From Parus major (lineage: Eukaryota; Chordata; Aves; Passeriformes; Paridae), in the NCBI RefSeq assembly GCF_001522545.3, contig NC_031774.1:22182566-22246565 (forward strand): a stretch of 64,000 nt of DNA, given 5' to 3'. A program made the position numbers and the translations under genes. Under the pieces are notes generated by a model. It was given only the letters and a program-made list of their open reading frames with translations. It was not told the DNA's origin and ran no database searches. Numbering within the stretch: position 1 is the first letter of the stretch; the number at the start of each line of letters is the position of its first letter. Below are positions 24,301-36,712 of the stretch, in pieces.

Positions 24301-26030
24301 GTTTCAAAGGTTTTGTTTCTGTTCTCCCCTCCTCTCCACCTTTAAGGAGTTTTTAGTTCATCTAGTTCGACAGATAGCTTTCCTGAACAGAGCTGACAGC
24401 AGCTTTTGACACTATGGTGGTTTCTGCAGGAAACATCCAGTGTGAAACCATCCTGAAATATGAATGCAGTGGTTCTCTATTTGTCTCTTTTGGAAGTAAT
24501 ACCAATTAAAATTTTAACTTGAGCATCTAATGGCTAATTGTTGAAGAGATGAATGGGAAAAAATATTGTGTTTGAAACCCAGACAGGAAATTGCTTCAGG
24601 GAGGAAAATGAAAAGGGTAAAAAGCAGCAATGGTCAAGGAGAAGGGAAGAGGGGAAGGGGAAAATGTAACACTGTTAATGGTCCAAAAGGCCATCTCATT
24701 TTCATACTAAATGCTGTAGTGAGGCACTTAAAACATTAGAAACAAAATGAACTTTCACAGTTAAGCATTAGGAATAGAATGTAATTCTGTTCTACTAGAA
24801 TGAAAGCAATTTACCTTTGTGTAGCCTGTTGAAGTCTCTTGACCTAGTTTTGTACCAAAACCAGCAGAAAATAATTGAAATATTTGAAATTCAGAATTTT
24901 GTGTTGGCTGAGTTTGACACTGAAAGTGGGCATCCTCTGCTTAGTTTGAAAAGCTGAAGTTTGTTCCTCCTTTCCAAGTAGTTTTCCAGGGGAAATTGCA
25001 AATGTTCTGGTATTTCACTTGATCTGAAGCCCTTATTTAGTCAGACATGAGGCTGAAAGGTGCCTTCAACCACCCAATGTCACAAATGGCCAGAAGAAAT
25101 ACAGCCTTCACTCTGTGCACTGTGAGTCTTAAAGCAGATCTCATTTGTCTGTACTGACAATCAGAAATAAAACAGTTCACTTGGTTTTTAAAATCCATAC
25201 CAGAAAGCTGGAATGCATTGTAGCATTTAATGTGTGCAATTAATAAATTAATTTAGAGAAGGGAAAGTGATAATCCACCTGAGATAAAATTTTCAATGGA
25301 CTACCACAACCTCATTTTGATGCAGATTTGATTCAGTTTTCAAATCTTCATACAACGATTTCAGATGCTGTGTAAACCAAGTCTTGATTATTATCTGCAC
25401 ATCAGTTCAAACAGGGCAGGGCACAGAAAAGGGGAATTCTTTTATTAAAAAAAATAATGAATTCTTACCTCCATAGTTACTGAATCACTGTTTGAAAAAG
25501 AGAAGAAAAAGAGCATAATCAAACAATTAACTTTTCATAACTAAAAATAACTGTGAAGGAGATAAATCATGCACTTGATCTCTCTGCCAAAAATAACAGT
25601 TGGAAGATATGCTTTCTTCAGAATAGGGAAACTGACATTTCAGAAATAGTATTACTTCCACCTTTTCTTCTCTTTTCCCCTTTGTCAAGAAAATAGACAA
25701 AACAAGACTAGATCTAAAGAAATATTCAAATATGGAGCGGACCAAAGCCTGCTTTAAAGCAAAACAGAAGAAAAAAAGAAACTCTAGAGTGTTATTATTC
25801 AAGTGTTATTTCTATATTTCTCACCCACCAGCAAATTTGTGTTGGGATTGGTTTAATTTTCATTTTTCTGAGAAAGAGTGGTTAAGTTTTTTACCGAAAC
25901 TTTGGTGAGAATATCTATGAAAATCAAACTGGAAGTGGTGCTCGCTGAAGGGTTATCATTTGAATTAATAGGATCTTGGTCAATAAGCAGGCTTGAAAGC
26001 TGCACATTACATCTGTGAGAGAAAAGGATG

Positions 26031-26054
26031 GCAGGTAAACAGTTGTTTACCTGC
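26031..26054. repeat. 10-bp-arm inverted repeat
   Basis: GCAGGTAAAC (26031-26040), the loop AGTT, then GTTTACCTGC (26045-26054), a perfect stem. The arms also resemble forkhead-type (GTAAACA) sites in opposite orientation, which is only a motif-level remark. Confidence 0.85.
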
Positions 26055-28941
26055 AGCTGGTCATGAACTATTAGCGGTCTTGTTAAAACTCTGTACTTGG
26101 TGAGTCTGGCAGCCCTCTGTAGGTGGGGAAAATAATTAAGCTTATTTAAAGTTGATACCTAGAAAATTAACATGCAGAACCTAGAAAATAAGGAAACCCA
26201 GATTACATAGTAGATTACATGATCTTTGTTTTCCTCCATGTGGTCTGGGTCTGCATGTTCTATTTGTTAAAGTGTGGAAATTAAACAAACTGAGACCTGT
26301 TCATTACTAACCACTCTCAGGATAAGGAGAAGACTTTATAAGATTATGTTTTCTGGATAAAAAGGGCAGAAAAAAACCTGACACTTCACTGTCAGACTAT
26401 GTTCATGGATTATCATAAACTAAAAAAGACCAACACAGTAGTTCACCACCTCAAATACCTAAATTAATGTGTTCTGATCACTGAATGCAATTCTCCTTCC
26501 TCAACAAATCAGGTCTTAAACAATTACACCCTCAATACTTCACACGGATACTTTCCTGATTGAATAGCCCCTCTCTTTCCAGGAGGAAAATGCTTAAAAA
26601 TTGATTGCAAAAAGTTCCAGTAAAAGGAATTTGAAATCACTTGCAACTTTCTTTCCTTGTTTTCAATATATGATAATTTCCTTCTTGCTTGGAAAGACTT
26701 AATTTCAAATTCATTCATCCAACATTCCATCCTGGTTAGCAACTGACATTGTATGATAATACTTTGTTCTCTTTCCCCATGAGCAGAGCAAATAGGAGGT
26801 GGTAAGGACTTTTATTTCACAGACTTTCTTCAGAGAACCCAGCCTTTTGAAATAATTCAGTTGTTTTGCACAAAAAGCTCATTCAGTCCTTTAATTCCTC
26901 CACACAGGAACAGGCTGTGGAGTTCTCGCATTGTCTGAGTGCCACTTATAGTTGAAGAGAAATAAAAATTAACTAGTTCCTGGGAAAAGACCCTTCTGAT
27001 CCCAGTGCTGCTAAAGATGTGAAACAATGACATGGCACTTATACTAGACCATCACTTAGCTGATCCATAATTCTCTGTGTCATTGTCTTGCAATGAAATT
27101 TGGAACACCAATACTCTGAAACATGGAACCAATTAGTGTAATCAATATTTTATGTACATTTTGTGTAGCTTTACATACAAATGCAGTATGAGATGAAGAA
27201 GTGCTTCTCAAGGCAGAAAATAATTTTCAGCTCAAGAACATGTTACATTTCTGTACCAGAAATGGCATTCTGGGTAACCTGCATCTCTAGATTACTTTAG
27301 CAAATATGACTACAGAAGAAAGTGAAATTGTGAAGTGAGGATTGAATTAAACATACATAGATGCACTTGTACTGGTTTGAGGATTATTTCAGGACTGAGA
27401 AAGTCCTAGTCCTTAGAAGACTTGTCATTAAATTACCCCAGATTTACACTATGGAACTATCTCCAACCTGCCTTATTCCACAGAAACTGTGTCATCCTCT
27501 TCTGACTTAAAGTCTTTAAAAGGTGTTGAGGTTAATACAAGATAACAAAGGCAAGAATGAACAAAAGCCATACAAAACCTTGTGGACTCCACTGTATCTG
27601 TTTTCTCACTTTCCTGTCTTCTCCCTGAGTGTTTTGTAAGCTACTTCAACTTCTTTATTCTCTTTTCCTGTGATTCCTCTCATGTTTGAAAGCTTGTCTG
27701 TATCCCTGGCTTGATTTGTCTCCAGAGCTCTGTGTGCTTGGGGACTCAGTACTGTGCCATGAAACTCTTTTATGCTTGCTGCATTTCTGGTAGCAGTTGT
27801 GAAATTGCAGCAACATGATTTTTTACATCAATAACTCGGGCTCAAGGTGAATAACTGCTTTCAAAAGGCAGACTTGGGTTAAGAACAGCAATAGAACATC
27901 TTGGCAAGAGAAAAGGTCACAGACTGCCTATGCAACTGGCAGTGGACTCAAAATAGTTTCTTTGATTCAAAATAACTTATATCACTATATCCTGTTAAGA
28001 TCTACATATGCATTACTGTTGATTATGTATTTTGTATTTGAAGAAATTTTCTGCCACTTTAGAAGCAATGAGTGGAAACCAGCAACACGGTGTAATAACT
28101 GGAGAAGTGTGTGATATCAAGTACAATCCACTTTAGTAGGCACCGAAACTACTGCAGTATGAATTTTATTATTTTTGTGTCTCTTGTGTGAAGCCTTGTC
28201 CAGGACATTTCTGCCTTTACACAGTATTGCCCAGTCTGGCTGAGTCCCAGTTTCTCCTCAAGTTCCAAGCCCATTCACCCCAGAGGAAGGGCAGAAGCTG
28301 GGTTGTGATATTCTGCCTTGAGACATGTAAAACCAGGTCTAACACCTGAGCTGGAACACTCAGTGTCATCTCATAAGAAAGAGAGGTGTTACTATCCCCT
28401 TTGTGATGTTACTTGATGTCCCCAGGCTGGCTGTGGCCGTGCGGTGCTGAAGGGGAGCCAGCACAGAGCTCCAGCTTTGCAGGGTGTGTTCAGACTCTGT
28501 TTGTGGTTCTTTGCTGCCTCTAAGTCACACCAGCTCAACGTGGCTATAATTGCTAGAGAATCCGCTCTGCCATGAGTTACTTCAGAACATTCAGAGGAGA
28601 GAAAGGTCTGACTTTTCTTCTTCTACCAACATCAGCACAAAGAACTTGATTGCAGCAACAGAGTGAAAAATATTGTCCTCTGCTGCTCAATCACCTCCAT
28701 ACACTGATTTTTATGTTTCTGCTCACTTTCTTTCCTGGATGGAACTCTGTGTTTCATCAAATTTAATTCTTCATTAATTTTCTGTTAACTGTTTGATATT
28801 GTCATCTACAGGGTTTTCCTCCCTCACTGCTTAAAGTATGTGATGGCCTGTTAGGCCACACTTTCTACCACATTTTGACTCCTCAATAGTGTCAGGTTGT
28901 CACAACCAATAAAACTTTTGCAACACCTTCCTGAAGAGGTG

Positions 28942-28966
28942 TTTTTTTTTTTTTTTTTTTTTTTTT
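28942..28966. repeat. Poly(T) tract, 25 T
   Basis: An uninterrupted T run; no adjoining retrocopy body was recognised. Confidence 0.9.
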
Positions 28967-31900
28967 ACAATTGGGGAAGATTAAATCGGGTAACAGCTAC
29001 AATAGGAGAGCCACTTAAGAAACAGTTAACTCTTATCCAGCATCCAGCATGGGTGCAGAATGTCAGCTGGCTCCAAGCTGTCCTTTAATCTGACCTCAAG
29101 ATGTACAGCCACCCACTGAGAAGCTGAGAAAAGTATTTCACTAACTTATCATTTGGTTATGTCACTTTTGGCCTGTAAGTAGTGCCATCAGGATTGAAAA
29201 TGCATTTAACATATTTTCTGAGCATTTATATCCTCTTTTCTTTAAGCAAGGTTCAGCTGAAACTGAAGTTAGGGTCTTAGTAAGTTAAGCCCTGGCTCTT
29301 CAAATAATTTCCTTTTAAAGAGGTTATTAATTCCTTTCCATTATCCCCAGTGTTAAAGGAGAAGCTGCCACCCGAGCAGTCTCCTTTTATCACTCAGTTT
29401 ATTCCAGCTGGACAAGTGCATCCAGTAAACATCAGGTGCAGGCTTTTCTATCATTTTCACTTCATCTTACAGTATTTCGACCACTGATGTGTGGATTTTG
29501 ACACTGTGTGTGGATTTTTGGATCATTAGTTCTTTTGTCAAGCTGGTTTATGAAACTACTTCCAGTAACATAGTCCAGAGAAAGGCACTTTGCTCTCCTC
29601 AGAACATTCAGATACCCAGTTCTCCCTCCAAGCTGCTCAACCTGCTCCTGTGTCTCAGTAACGTCCAAGCACAAGTGGCATGGATGTGGGATGCAGGTGA
29701 GATCACAATCCCCTTGTGATTCCAACCAGATATCTCTGCCCATTCCAAGGTTTCCTCTGAGCAGAGGACTGACTGCAGAAGCATGGCATCTGCTTGCCAG
29801 AGCCAAGTAGGAGGGCATTTTTCAGGATAAAAGTTGTATGATTGCACTGTGGTAATTGGTAAACATTGTATTTTATTTAAAACTGAGGAAAAAAAATATT
29901 ATTTGTGTAACTAGAAGTTAGCACTCGATATTGTGCACAGGGATATTGCCTATAAACAAGACATCAGCTGTGGTTCTACTCTCTTCTCACCCCAGATGTT
30001 TCCCTACAGCTTCACATCTGGCTGGGGACACCTTGTAGTAATTTACAAGCTGCTGAGCCAAAAGATGTGCAACAAAAGACAGAAATATTGAAAATTAGAA
30101 ACTAGGGGGCATGTAGTGCAGCGACCTGTGTAGCACATGTACATGAAGGTCTTTGATATTTGATGACACTAATCAGGCTACAACTCCAATATAGATTTTG
30201 CATTTGCAGATTAAAAAAATAAATATATATACTCCCCTGTGTACATAAAAATTCCAGTTGTCATAGGCAAAGATAGAACCATCTCAGTGCTGACAAATAA
30301 ACTGACTTGTGAAATCACCCACATTCTAAAATAAGCTTCCCCTCTGTGACCATGTGTTTATGTGCTAGCCCTTGAAAATTTCTTCTTGAGACCGATGGGC
30401 ATTTCTGATGCATTCCCCTATGGCCCATTGACTCTCAGGAGCGTATTTAAAGAGCTTACTAAATTTCCCTCTTGGGTATACCCCAAAGACAATTCTCAAA
30501 TGCTCCCAGCTTCTCAAATACTCTAAGTAATCTGAGCTCGTTCTCTGTGCCTCAGTGATGATTAATTCCTTCCCATTTTTAAGTCTGACCTACATTTTGG
30601 CTTCAACCTTTCAACCTTCATTTTTTAGACGTAGAGCATTTTTTCTTAAAATGGGAAAAAATGTGATTTTATTTATTATCTTTTCTATCAAATGTTACTT
30701 TTGTTTAGTTGGAAAAAATATTTCTAAGCTATCAATAAAATCAGTGTTTTAGAGAGAGTTATTCAAAGAGCTTGGTGAGTTGTACCTGTCAGGAAAGACA
30801 CCAACATTTGTATTTGGGAACTGTGATTTTCCTGCACTGTGATTAGTGAATGAGTGAATGAGTCAGAATCATACAGGAGAGTTCCATAATAATCAGCTGG
30901 GACTTGGCAAGTGTCTGGATCACAAGACCAATCACAGGAAATCCAAAAAGACTTTCCATGGTACATGCCAAGAGTGAGATCTGATTAGCTTTAAAGCAGT
31001 GGTTTAGAGAGAATTTTTAGTACACATTGGGCTGGTTTTAAATTGCCCTTTCTTGGGCTACCCTTTACTAGAACAATATTAACCTCTCCTAATAAAAATC
31101 TTTTCTAGTAGGATCCAGGATTGATAAGTCAGTTGCAATGGGAAATATCATGAGAAGAAAAAAAAAACCAAAACTTCTTGCACAAATTCCAATTATTTAA
31201 TTTCTGTATTTTATTTCATGTTATTTACAAAAATTGTTACTAGACATGATGAAGCTTACATTTAATTCTATCATTAGTGATGTGTAAAATTTGCTTCTAT
31301 CACTCACATTTCCAGACACTTTTACTGTAGAAAATAGAAGATAATTGGTACTTCAGGCAGGCCACAAATCTTTCCTGGCAGCTGTGTACCACTCACAGTA
31401 CAGTGATTGCAAAAATTAGTTAATTCAAGAGGAATATTATATTCCTTGAGCCCTGGCATAAATCTCTCCAAATTCTGCAGACATTACTGGCATCAAGTTA
31501 AAAGATAGATTTCCATCAGCCTACTTGATTCTGTGTGTTCCTCCTGACTTGGATGCCACTTTTCTAAGACTGGTATCTATTGCCTGTTAAGTCCTCCAGA
31601 AGAGACTTTAAATGGCAGGAGTCAGGAATATTGGGCTAGCCTGTTGCTTTTATTTACCGATCTTCTAAGGGTTGTAAATTCCAAACTGCTGGTGTTTTCT
31701 GCTTCATTACCTTTGCAAATGAAAACTAATGAGGGTGCAGTGTTTATGTATTGATAAGAGTCTGTCTTTTTGTACATTTTTGATGTTTTTCTATTTTAGT
31801 GTTAAGGAAATGAGGTTAGAAATTTCTCTAAGAAACCGAAAATCTTTTTCCAATGTTCACCCAAGGAGAGTTCATCTTGATCTAAATGTCCATGCAACCT

Positions 31901-34900
31901 TGTGTTCATTAACTTTTACCAAATGTTGTACTTTAAGCATCATTAGTTTCCATATTTTTATGACAAACCCAAGCATCAAGAAGATAATACAATATGCACC
32001 AGTATTTTCAGACCAATTAAAATCTCCTTAATGTGGAACATTGGAGTGTGAAGCCTCAAATGAGGGGATTTCAGAAAAAAAACAAATCCTTTTTTGCAGC
32101 ATACCTGGATGTGGAACTTTGGCTGTGCCTAAGTCACTCAGATCTCTGCCATTTCTTGTGGACCAGGAGTTAACTTCAAGATGATACTTGCATATGGAAT
32201 AATTGTAGTCAAGCATGTATTTTTGGTCTACAATTCTGAGCACAAGCAAAAAGGTACAGCCTATTTTAAGGGGAAAGTCTAAACTGAGTTAATAATGTGA
32301 ATTGAACAATTGCATGAGGGAAGAAGGTTCTCTCTGAGAAAGCTCATCCTATTTGCTGACTGAACTGGTTTGGTACTAACTAAAAGGGGAACAAATCTGT
32401 GAGCCAAACAGTGTCGCTGTTGAGATGAGGACAGCCATTAATTAATTTTTCCTGGATTTTTTCATTTACAGAAATTAATGCCAGAGATTATGATAGTCAA
32501 GTGAGGTAACGATTGGTCTCCTTGTTTGGTTGGTTTGAATGTGTTTTTTGTGATAACACAGTACTCTATAATAGTCTTGTTACTCTATTACATAGAAGAA
32601 AATTAGTTTCATTGTTAAAGCTATGGAATTACGGCTTTGTTGTGAATTTTGGCAGAATGTTGGGAAAATGCATTTTCAAGAAAAGTAACTACTTTGCAGA
32701 GCAAAGTTGTTACAATAAATCATCAGAGCTGGCAAAAATTAAAATTTGCACTTAACAAAGTCACAAAATTTCTTTTGCTTGAATTGGAGCAAAGATCAAG
32801 AGAATTGAGAGCAAGCTGAAGACAGGAGATGACTCTCATAAACTATTGTGAGATGAGAAATTAGCAAGGCTTCAGATATTTTACTGAGATTCTTGTCGAG
32901 ACCAGTTCCTGGCTAGCACAGGAAATAGAATCACAGTCATTCCCATGAAAATGCCCATCTTGGAAGATGCAATTATGAACATGAACAGTACAATTAAGAA
33001 TTTTTGCTTCCTCTGAACTCATACTCAAAACAAATGTGAGGGAAGATTTATAGCACAATCCTCCTTTTTCCTTTTCTTTATATTTTTCCCCAGTAGGCAG
33101 CAGAGCAGGAGCCATGGGATTTGGAACTCAATTCAAAGAGCCCCTTGCACAAGACAGATGAGTGGGTTGTTGTATGGAGGGTCATCTGATGCAGTGCAAG
33201 CACGTTGATACAACATAGACAATGAATGAAGTGAATGTTCTTGAACTCAGCTCTCTGGTGATCACTGATGAAGAAAAGTTTCTGCACAAAAGAGGAGAGT
33301 AAGCATAATTACTGGTGCACCTAAAACTTGCAAACCCACAGAAGTTAACTGAAAAAATATTTGAGCACGTTATTCTTGGAAAAAAATTATTGGGCTGTCT
33401 GAAAATAATTTTGATAATAGTTATTTTGGAAGCACTGGGTTTTTCCATTAGTTTTCCATTAATTCTGATAAAACATGCCTTTATGAGTTTGTATTATTGA
33501 ACTGCACAGAGAACTGCATGCTTTACAAAGATGGATAATGATGTGTATGAAAGAATGTAAAAAGAAGTTGAAAACATGCATGAATATGCAAATTATTAAA
33601 GCTGGTGAGTCATTCTAGTAATTTTAGGGAGGTAACAGGCACAGCTCAGATAAGAAATTGCAAGATCCTAAGCTAACAGGCAAAGAAAAGCTGAAGACAG
33701 AAATCAGCCCCATAAATTGTGCTTCTTGTGACAAATGCCACAAGCTGAAGAGATGCCTTGTACTTGAAAAAATGAAGCAAATACATTAACAGCTTATAGT
33801 TAATGACAATTTATGCTCACAGCATGAGCAAAGAATGACAGCAGTATTGCTGCAGATAAGGAAACTCAGGGGAGTATTGGACAGTTTTGGACAAAGTAGG
33901 AGATCAGTATTCAGGTCACCATGATCCCAAAAAATATTACTACAGTAGAAGAAACACTGATAGTGCCAGATAAATGGGAAAAATTGAATATTTTGCTTCC
34001 ATTCAGGCTTATTACAGTTGGCCTCACTGAGGAAGCATAGGAAACAAATGCATGGGTAAATAACAAAAGTTTGAAGTTGTAGCTCCTAAGAATGCATAGA
34101 ATAAAACATAGAATTCATTAAAATATGAAACTTTTTGAAAAGCTGGGAACTCAAGCAACAAAGGAAAATATCAGAAACGTGTTCCAGGGTTTAGGGAAGC
34201 TTTCTAAAGAAAACAGAAGCCTATTTCTAAAACCCTTGAGAAATTCTAGACTTTCAAAAACAAATAGAAAAAAAAAGTGAGGCCACTTCCCTCAAAATCA
34301 CAGAATAAGAACCAATAGAGATGACATTGCATATCAGCCTCTACAGACAAGAGAATTAATGATAATGTGAATGGTTTTAACCAGTTAAATAGGAATATTC
34401 TTAAATGTCTTCATATAGCAAAAATGTCCCTGTATGGTGGTAAATAGTAAGGCTGTTAGTCATAGAAAGATAGAATAGGAAGCCCCCCAATTCCTACAGT
34501 CTGTCTATGCAAGAACAAGTGAATTTTTGTCAGTCAGGATTGTTGTGTGTCAGGTTCAGTTCTTACTGGTTTATGTGGACTAATGCTTGTGAGATGGTTC
34601 TGTCCTGTTAATCTCACCACTACAAATGACTTGCAGACCTCCAGCTGAAATTCTAGCAGCTTAATCCCACTTTCATCACTGTGCACTGTGCAAATGCTCT
34701 TTCTTGAAGTCTGCAGAAGTAATTCCCACTCCTCTCTGTACCTTGCTCAGATGCTGTTAGCACTGAATACAAATCCTGCAAGAAACAGCAGCCTCTGTGC
34801 TGCTGCAGACAGACACCGTGTTTTAGTTTCCTCAGGGCACAGAGGAAAGGCTGATTGCAATTGCATTGGCAGATGCCGCTCCTTCTCTGCTTCGAGGCTT

Positions 34901-36497
34901 TTCTTGTTCTGTGGCTACGGCTCAGTGAAGTGAGAGGAATGCCTTCTCCAACATGCACAGCTTTCCAGTGGCTCAGATAAAGCCAGTGAGCAAACATGCA
35001 CTTCAGGGTAAAGAGTGTCTTTACAAATACATGTCAGTTTTTGTCCTCTTTCATGTGCAGAAACCAAAGATGAAGTGACAGATTGGCTAGACACTCAGAA
35101 TGTGCTGATTTTCTCTGCAACCTGAAAGAGCAGAGCCAGGCAGCAAGAAGGCCACAATCAGTTGTAACAGGAGCACTGCGGAGCTGGTGCACAGCATGTT
35201 TATTTATACACCCTTTTTAAAGTAGTGCAACATAGATTACACTGAATTTTGCAAGTTGCTTGCTTTCCTAAGGGTCAAAAAGTCTTTTACATTCATTAAG
35301 TACTTCAACAAACTAAAGGGCAACTTTCTCTGGAGTAGGACCTGTAAGCTAAGTAGGGCAGGTAGCAAACAAAACTGCTGTATCCAGATGAAGCTGAAGA
35401 GTCTTTCAGGATTTAAAAACTTCTTTGGAGTGGTGTGTTCATGTGCACATAAGAAAACTTACCTTAACAAAGACACATTTTAGTGTTAAAAACCCTGTTG
35501 ATCATGGGCAAAAAAAATTTTTTAAATAAAACATTACTAAATTAACTTACTAAAACATTACTAGACTCTGTTAAGAAGTTCTAGGAGTTCTGCTAGATGT
35601 GTAGCTGGCAGGTTAGCTCCCTAAAGCCTTTACAATCAGGGTTAGTAGAGGCACACCTCATTAGCCTGCATAAACTATTAAGAAGCAGCAGAAAAGAAAG
35701 AGCCTCAAGGCTGATTGTCCCTCAATTATTACAGCTTTCCCGTTAAAAGTAAAATTAGAAAGATGAAAATGCAATTAAAGCCCTAACCACACTAGGTGTT
35801 GAACCCTCTACTTTGAATTTTTCCACGACTTTGTTATTCAGTCAATATAGTTCATTTCAAATTAACCCTGGAGACACTACTCATTCTCTGTCTGAAGAAT
35901 AGAATATCTTGCACTATCCAGATTTCCAGTTTCCTGTCTCTTTATATTTCACTTGCCATCTGTAGTGGCCAGGAGATGCTAGGGTGGGACTGAGGAAGGT
36001 TCAGGAAATATCAGGGTCTGGGTCTGTGTTCTTATGCTCACAGAGCAGGAGTAATCAGGTAGTAACAGCCCTCAAGTTCAGTTTCTATGAAACATTTCAG
36101 TAGCTGCTGTGAAGTGTGGTGAAATACTTTTTTGGTTTTGGGGAGCCAGGTTATGTTTGAAACTTATGTTTATATAGATTTATCCTCGGTGTGCTCTGAT
36201 GAGGACTCCCTCTCCTAGATTCTGAAGGATGTTATCTGTTGAGTTTTCACTTTGGCTGTTTGTCCCATATAGATAGATTATAAAATAGTCATTACAGGTG
36301 TTTACACCTGAAATTGTAGAGTTACAGAGTGCCAAAATTTGGGGCCTAGAACTATGATCTCCTATTTTGTTTAATCAATGACAAAAGTGGATTAATCTAC
36401 ATAAGACACTGTGACCGCATACAAGCTACTTAATTTCTTTGTCAATGTTGTATTGACAACCAATCTACTTTCTGGCCACCCCACCCTTTCAATTGTT

Positions 36498-36712
36498 TCA
36501 TAGAGGCACAGAACATGCTGGGTTGGAAAGGGCACATCAAGACTGGGGAGTCCAAAACCTGTCCCTGCTCAGGACACCTGTGCCTGAGAGTGTTGTCCAA
36601 ACCCCTCTTGAACTCTGCCAGGCTGGTGCTGTGACCGCTTCCCTGGAGAGCCTGTTCCAGTGCCCAAACATCCTCTGGGTGAAGAACCTTTTCCTGATAT
36701 CCAACTTGTTTG
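36498..36712 (-). mobile_element. Short 5'-truncated CR1 LINE fragment
   Basis: Read on the minus strand, this encodes the CR1 ORF2 C-terminal peptide KLDIRKRFFTQRMFGHWNRL followed by decayed sequence. On the plus strand its 3' terminus reads TCATAGAGGCACAGAACATG then CTGGGTTGGAAAGG, the reverse complement of a CR1 3' end. Only about 215 bp survive. Open frames on both strands (36493-36869) are products of this repeat. Confidence 0.92.

Larger units (their letters stand above)
21305..36497. other. Long unique AT-rich stretch, no gene seen
   Basis: About 15 kb with no recognisable gene or interspersed repeat. Minor features: a 10-bp-arm hairpin at 26031-26054, a purine-rich stretch near 24596-24664, and a T25 tract at 28942-28966. 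A possible weak LTR-like fragment near 21685-21730 was too short to call. Open frames are at most about 120 codons with chance-like composition. Confidence 0.5.

Noticed and set aside
27368..27480. LTR-like start TGTACTGGTTTGAGG
   Set aside because: Only about 15 bp resemble an LTR start; no matching 3' end, polyadenylation signal or further similarity.
28942..28966. T25 as the tail of a processed pseudogene
   Set aside because: No polyadenylation signal, target-site duplication or gene-like sequence on the expected side.
33695..33790. Cysteine-rich zinc-knuckle-like peptide (CASCDKCHKLKRC) on the plus strand
   Set aside because: The frame is only about 45 codons, the spacing does not fit a known zinc knuckle, and no adjoining retroviral sequence was found.
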